From the NCBI GenBank assembly GCA_016715965.1, contig JADJXG010000001.1:1059501-1123500 (forward strand): a stretch of DNA of 64,000 nucleotides, given 5' to 3'. Under the pieces are notes generated by a model. The model searched no databases. It was not told the DNA's origin and was given only the letters and a program-made list of their open reading frames with translations. The position numbers and the translations under genes were made by a program. The DNA comes from Saprospiraceae bacterium (GTDB lineage Bacteria > Bacteroidota > Bacteroidia > Chitinophagales > Saprospiraceae). Of the stretch, positions 63,725-64,000 are shown in pieces (positions within the stretch are counted from its first letter, which is position 1; every line of letters begins with the position of its first letter).

Positions 63725-64000
63725 ATGGAGGATATTACAACAGCTGAATTGAGTCTCAGATTACAAAATGGAGAAAAACCCTTCCTGATTGACGTTCGCG
63801 AAGATTACGAACATCAGGAATTCAACATTGGGGGAGATCTGGCCCCTTTGCAGACAGTTTTCCAATCCAAAATTCAGGAATTGGCCGGCCGCGAAGATGA
63901 AGAAATCATTGTTTATTGCAGAAGTGGCAATAGAAGCGGAATGGCAAAATACTTGTTGGTACAGGCTGGATTTAAAAACGTCAGAAATTTGTTGGGTGGA
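63725..64000 (+). CDS. Rhodanese-domain protein (3' end outside window)
   Basis: 92 codons visible. FLIDVREDYEHQEFNIGGD and the active-site loop YCRSGNRSG with the catalytic Cys. Sulfurtransferase-like single-domain protein. The window ends near its C-terminus; the usual length of about 100 residues suggests little is missing. Confidence 0.85.
   Translation, partial: MEDITTAELSLRLQNGEKPFLIDVREDYEHQEFNIGGDLAPLQTVFQSKIQELAGREDEEIIVYCRSGNRSGMAKYLLVQAGFKNVRNLLGG

Noticed and set aside
1..64000. tRNA, rRNA or riboswitch genes
   Set aside because: No cloverleaf, rRNA or known riboswitch pattern was recognised by eye. A covariance-model scan would be needed to exclude small ones.

Overview
The window reads as a chromosome segment from a Bacteroidota bacterium, probably of the Saprospiria type (inference). 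The supporting signs are several secreted proteins with C-terminal type IX secretion sorting domains, TAnnTTTG -7 promoter boxes in front of many genes, a very small S30 THX protein, GH97 and MbnP/MbnH-type lipoproteins, and a DUF177-L32 operon. Most of the window is ordinary core genome with moderate GC and short intergenic gaps.

Layout. 1-11.4 kb: end of a PcrA/UvrD helicase gene, a secreted propeller-like protein, a histidine kinase, an MbnH/MbnP-like lipoprotein pair, a DnaQ-like exonuclease, an ABC permease, a LexA-like repressor, a secreted esterase and pdxA. 11.4-15.5 kb: a nested mobile region. A non-autonomous element (18-bp perfect inverted ends, 9-bp target duplication) carries an IS4-family element (10-bp duplication), whose transposase is split by an IS3-family element (3-bp duplication). 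A second copy of the outer element lies at 58.6-59.5 kb without the IS. 15.5-19.4 kb: esterase, glucosaminidase, a YefM-YoeB toxin-antitoxin pair and a lipoprotein.

19.5-39.9 kb is the highlight: a large type III-D CRISPR-Cas locus, all on the minus strand. A 56-repeat array (36-nt repeats, 51 spacers of 32 nt and 4 of 33 nt) ends on its leader-distal side in about 0.9 kb of decayed repeats invaded by palindromic sequences. Next to the leader lie cas2, cas1, a stand-alone retron-like reverse transcriptase, a Cas6-like protein, a PD-(D/E)XK nuclease without a CARF domain, a vWA lipoprotein and a four-helix membrane protein. Upstream of these is the effector operon: cas10 (GGDD, no HD domain), a Csx10-like multidomain protein with a helical tail, a double-Cas7 protein, csx19, a TIGR03986-like Cas7 protein, a TM-SAVED protein, a small candidate ring nuclease and a two-TM protein. 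The composition resembles the III-D variant in which few polypeptides carry many fused Cas7/Cas5/Cas11 units. The cyclase motif plus the membrane and SAVED proteins suggest cyclic-oligonucleotide signalling to the membrane (inference).

The most striking observation comes from translating the spacers. At least ten of the 55 fall into four groups that encode the same short conserved peptides with different synonymous codons (PSSTGKT, VFEGTV, DEGLAxEY, IExPAxxNDL). All are read in the same orientation, so the crRNAs would be antisense to mRNA. The array therefore appears to have sampled homologous sites in a family of diverging invaders repeatedly.

40.2-64 kb: fadD, a GH97 glycosidase, a T9SS protein, a redoxin, a YdeI-like protein, an S41 peptidase, tsaB, two ArsR-type regulators, lspA, a gpmI-to-dgkA operon that includes lptB, the second copy of the outer element, FAH hydrolase, trpS, ridA, DUF177-rpmF, THX, a PASTA protein and the start of a rhodanese gene.
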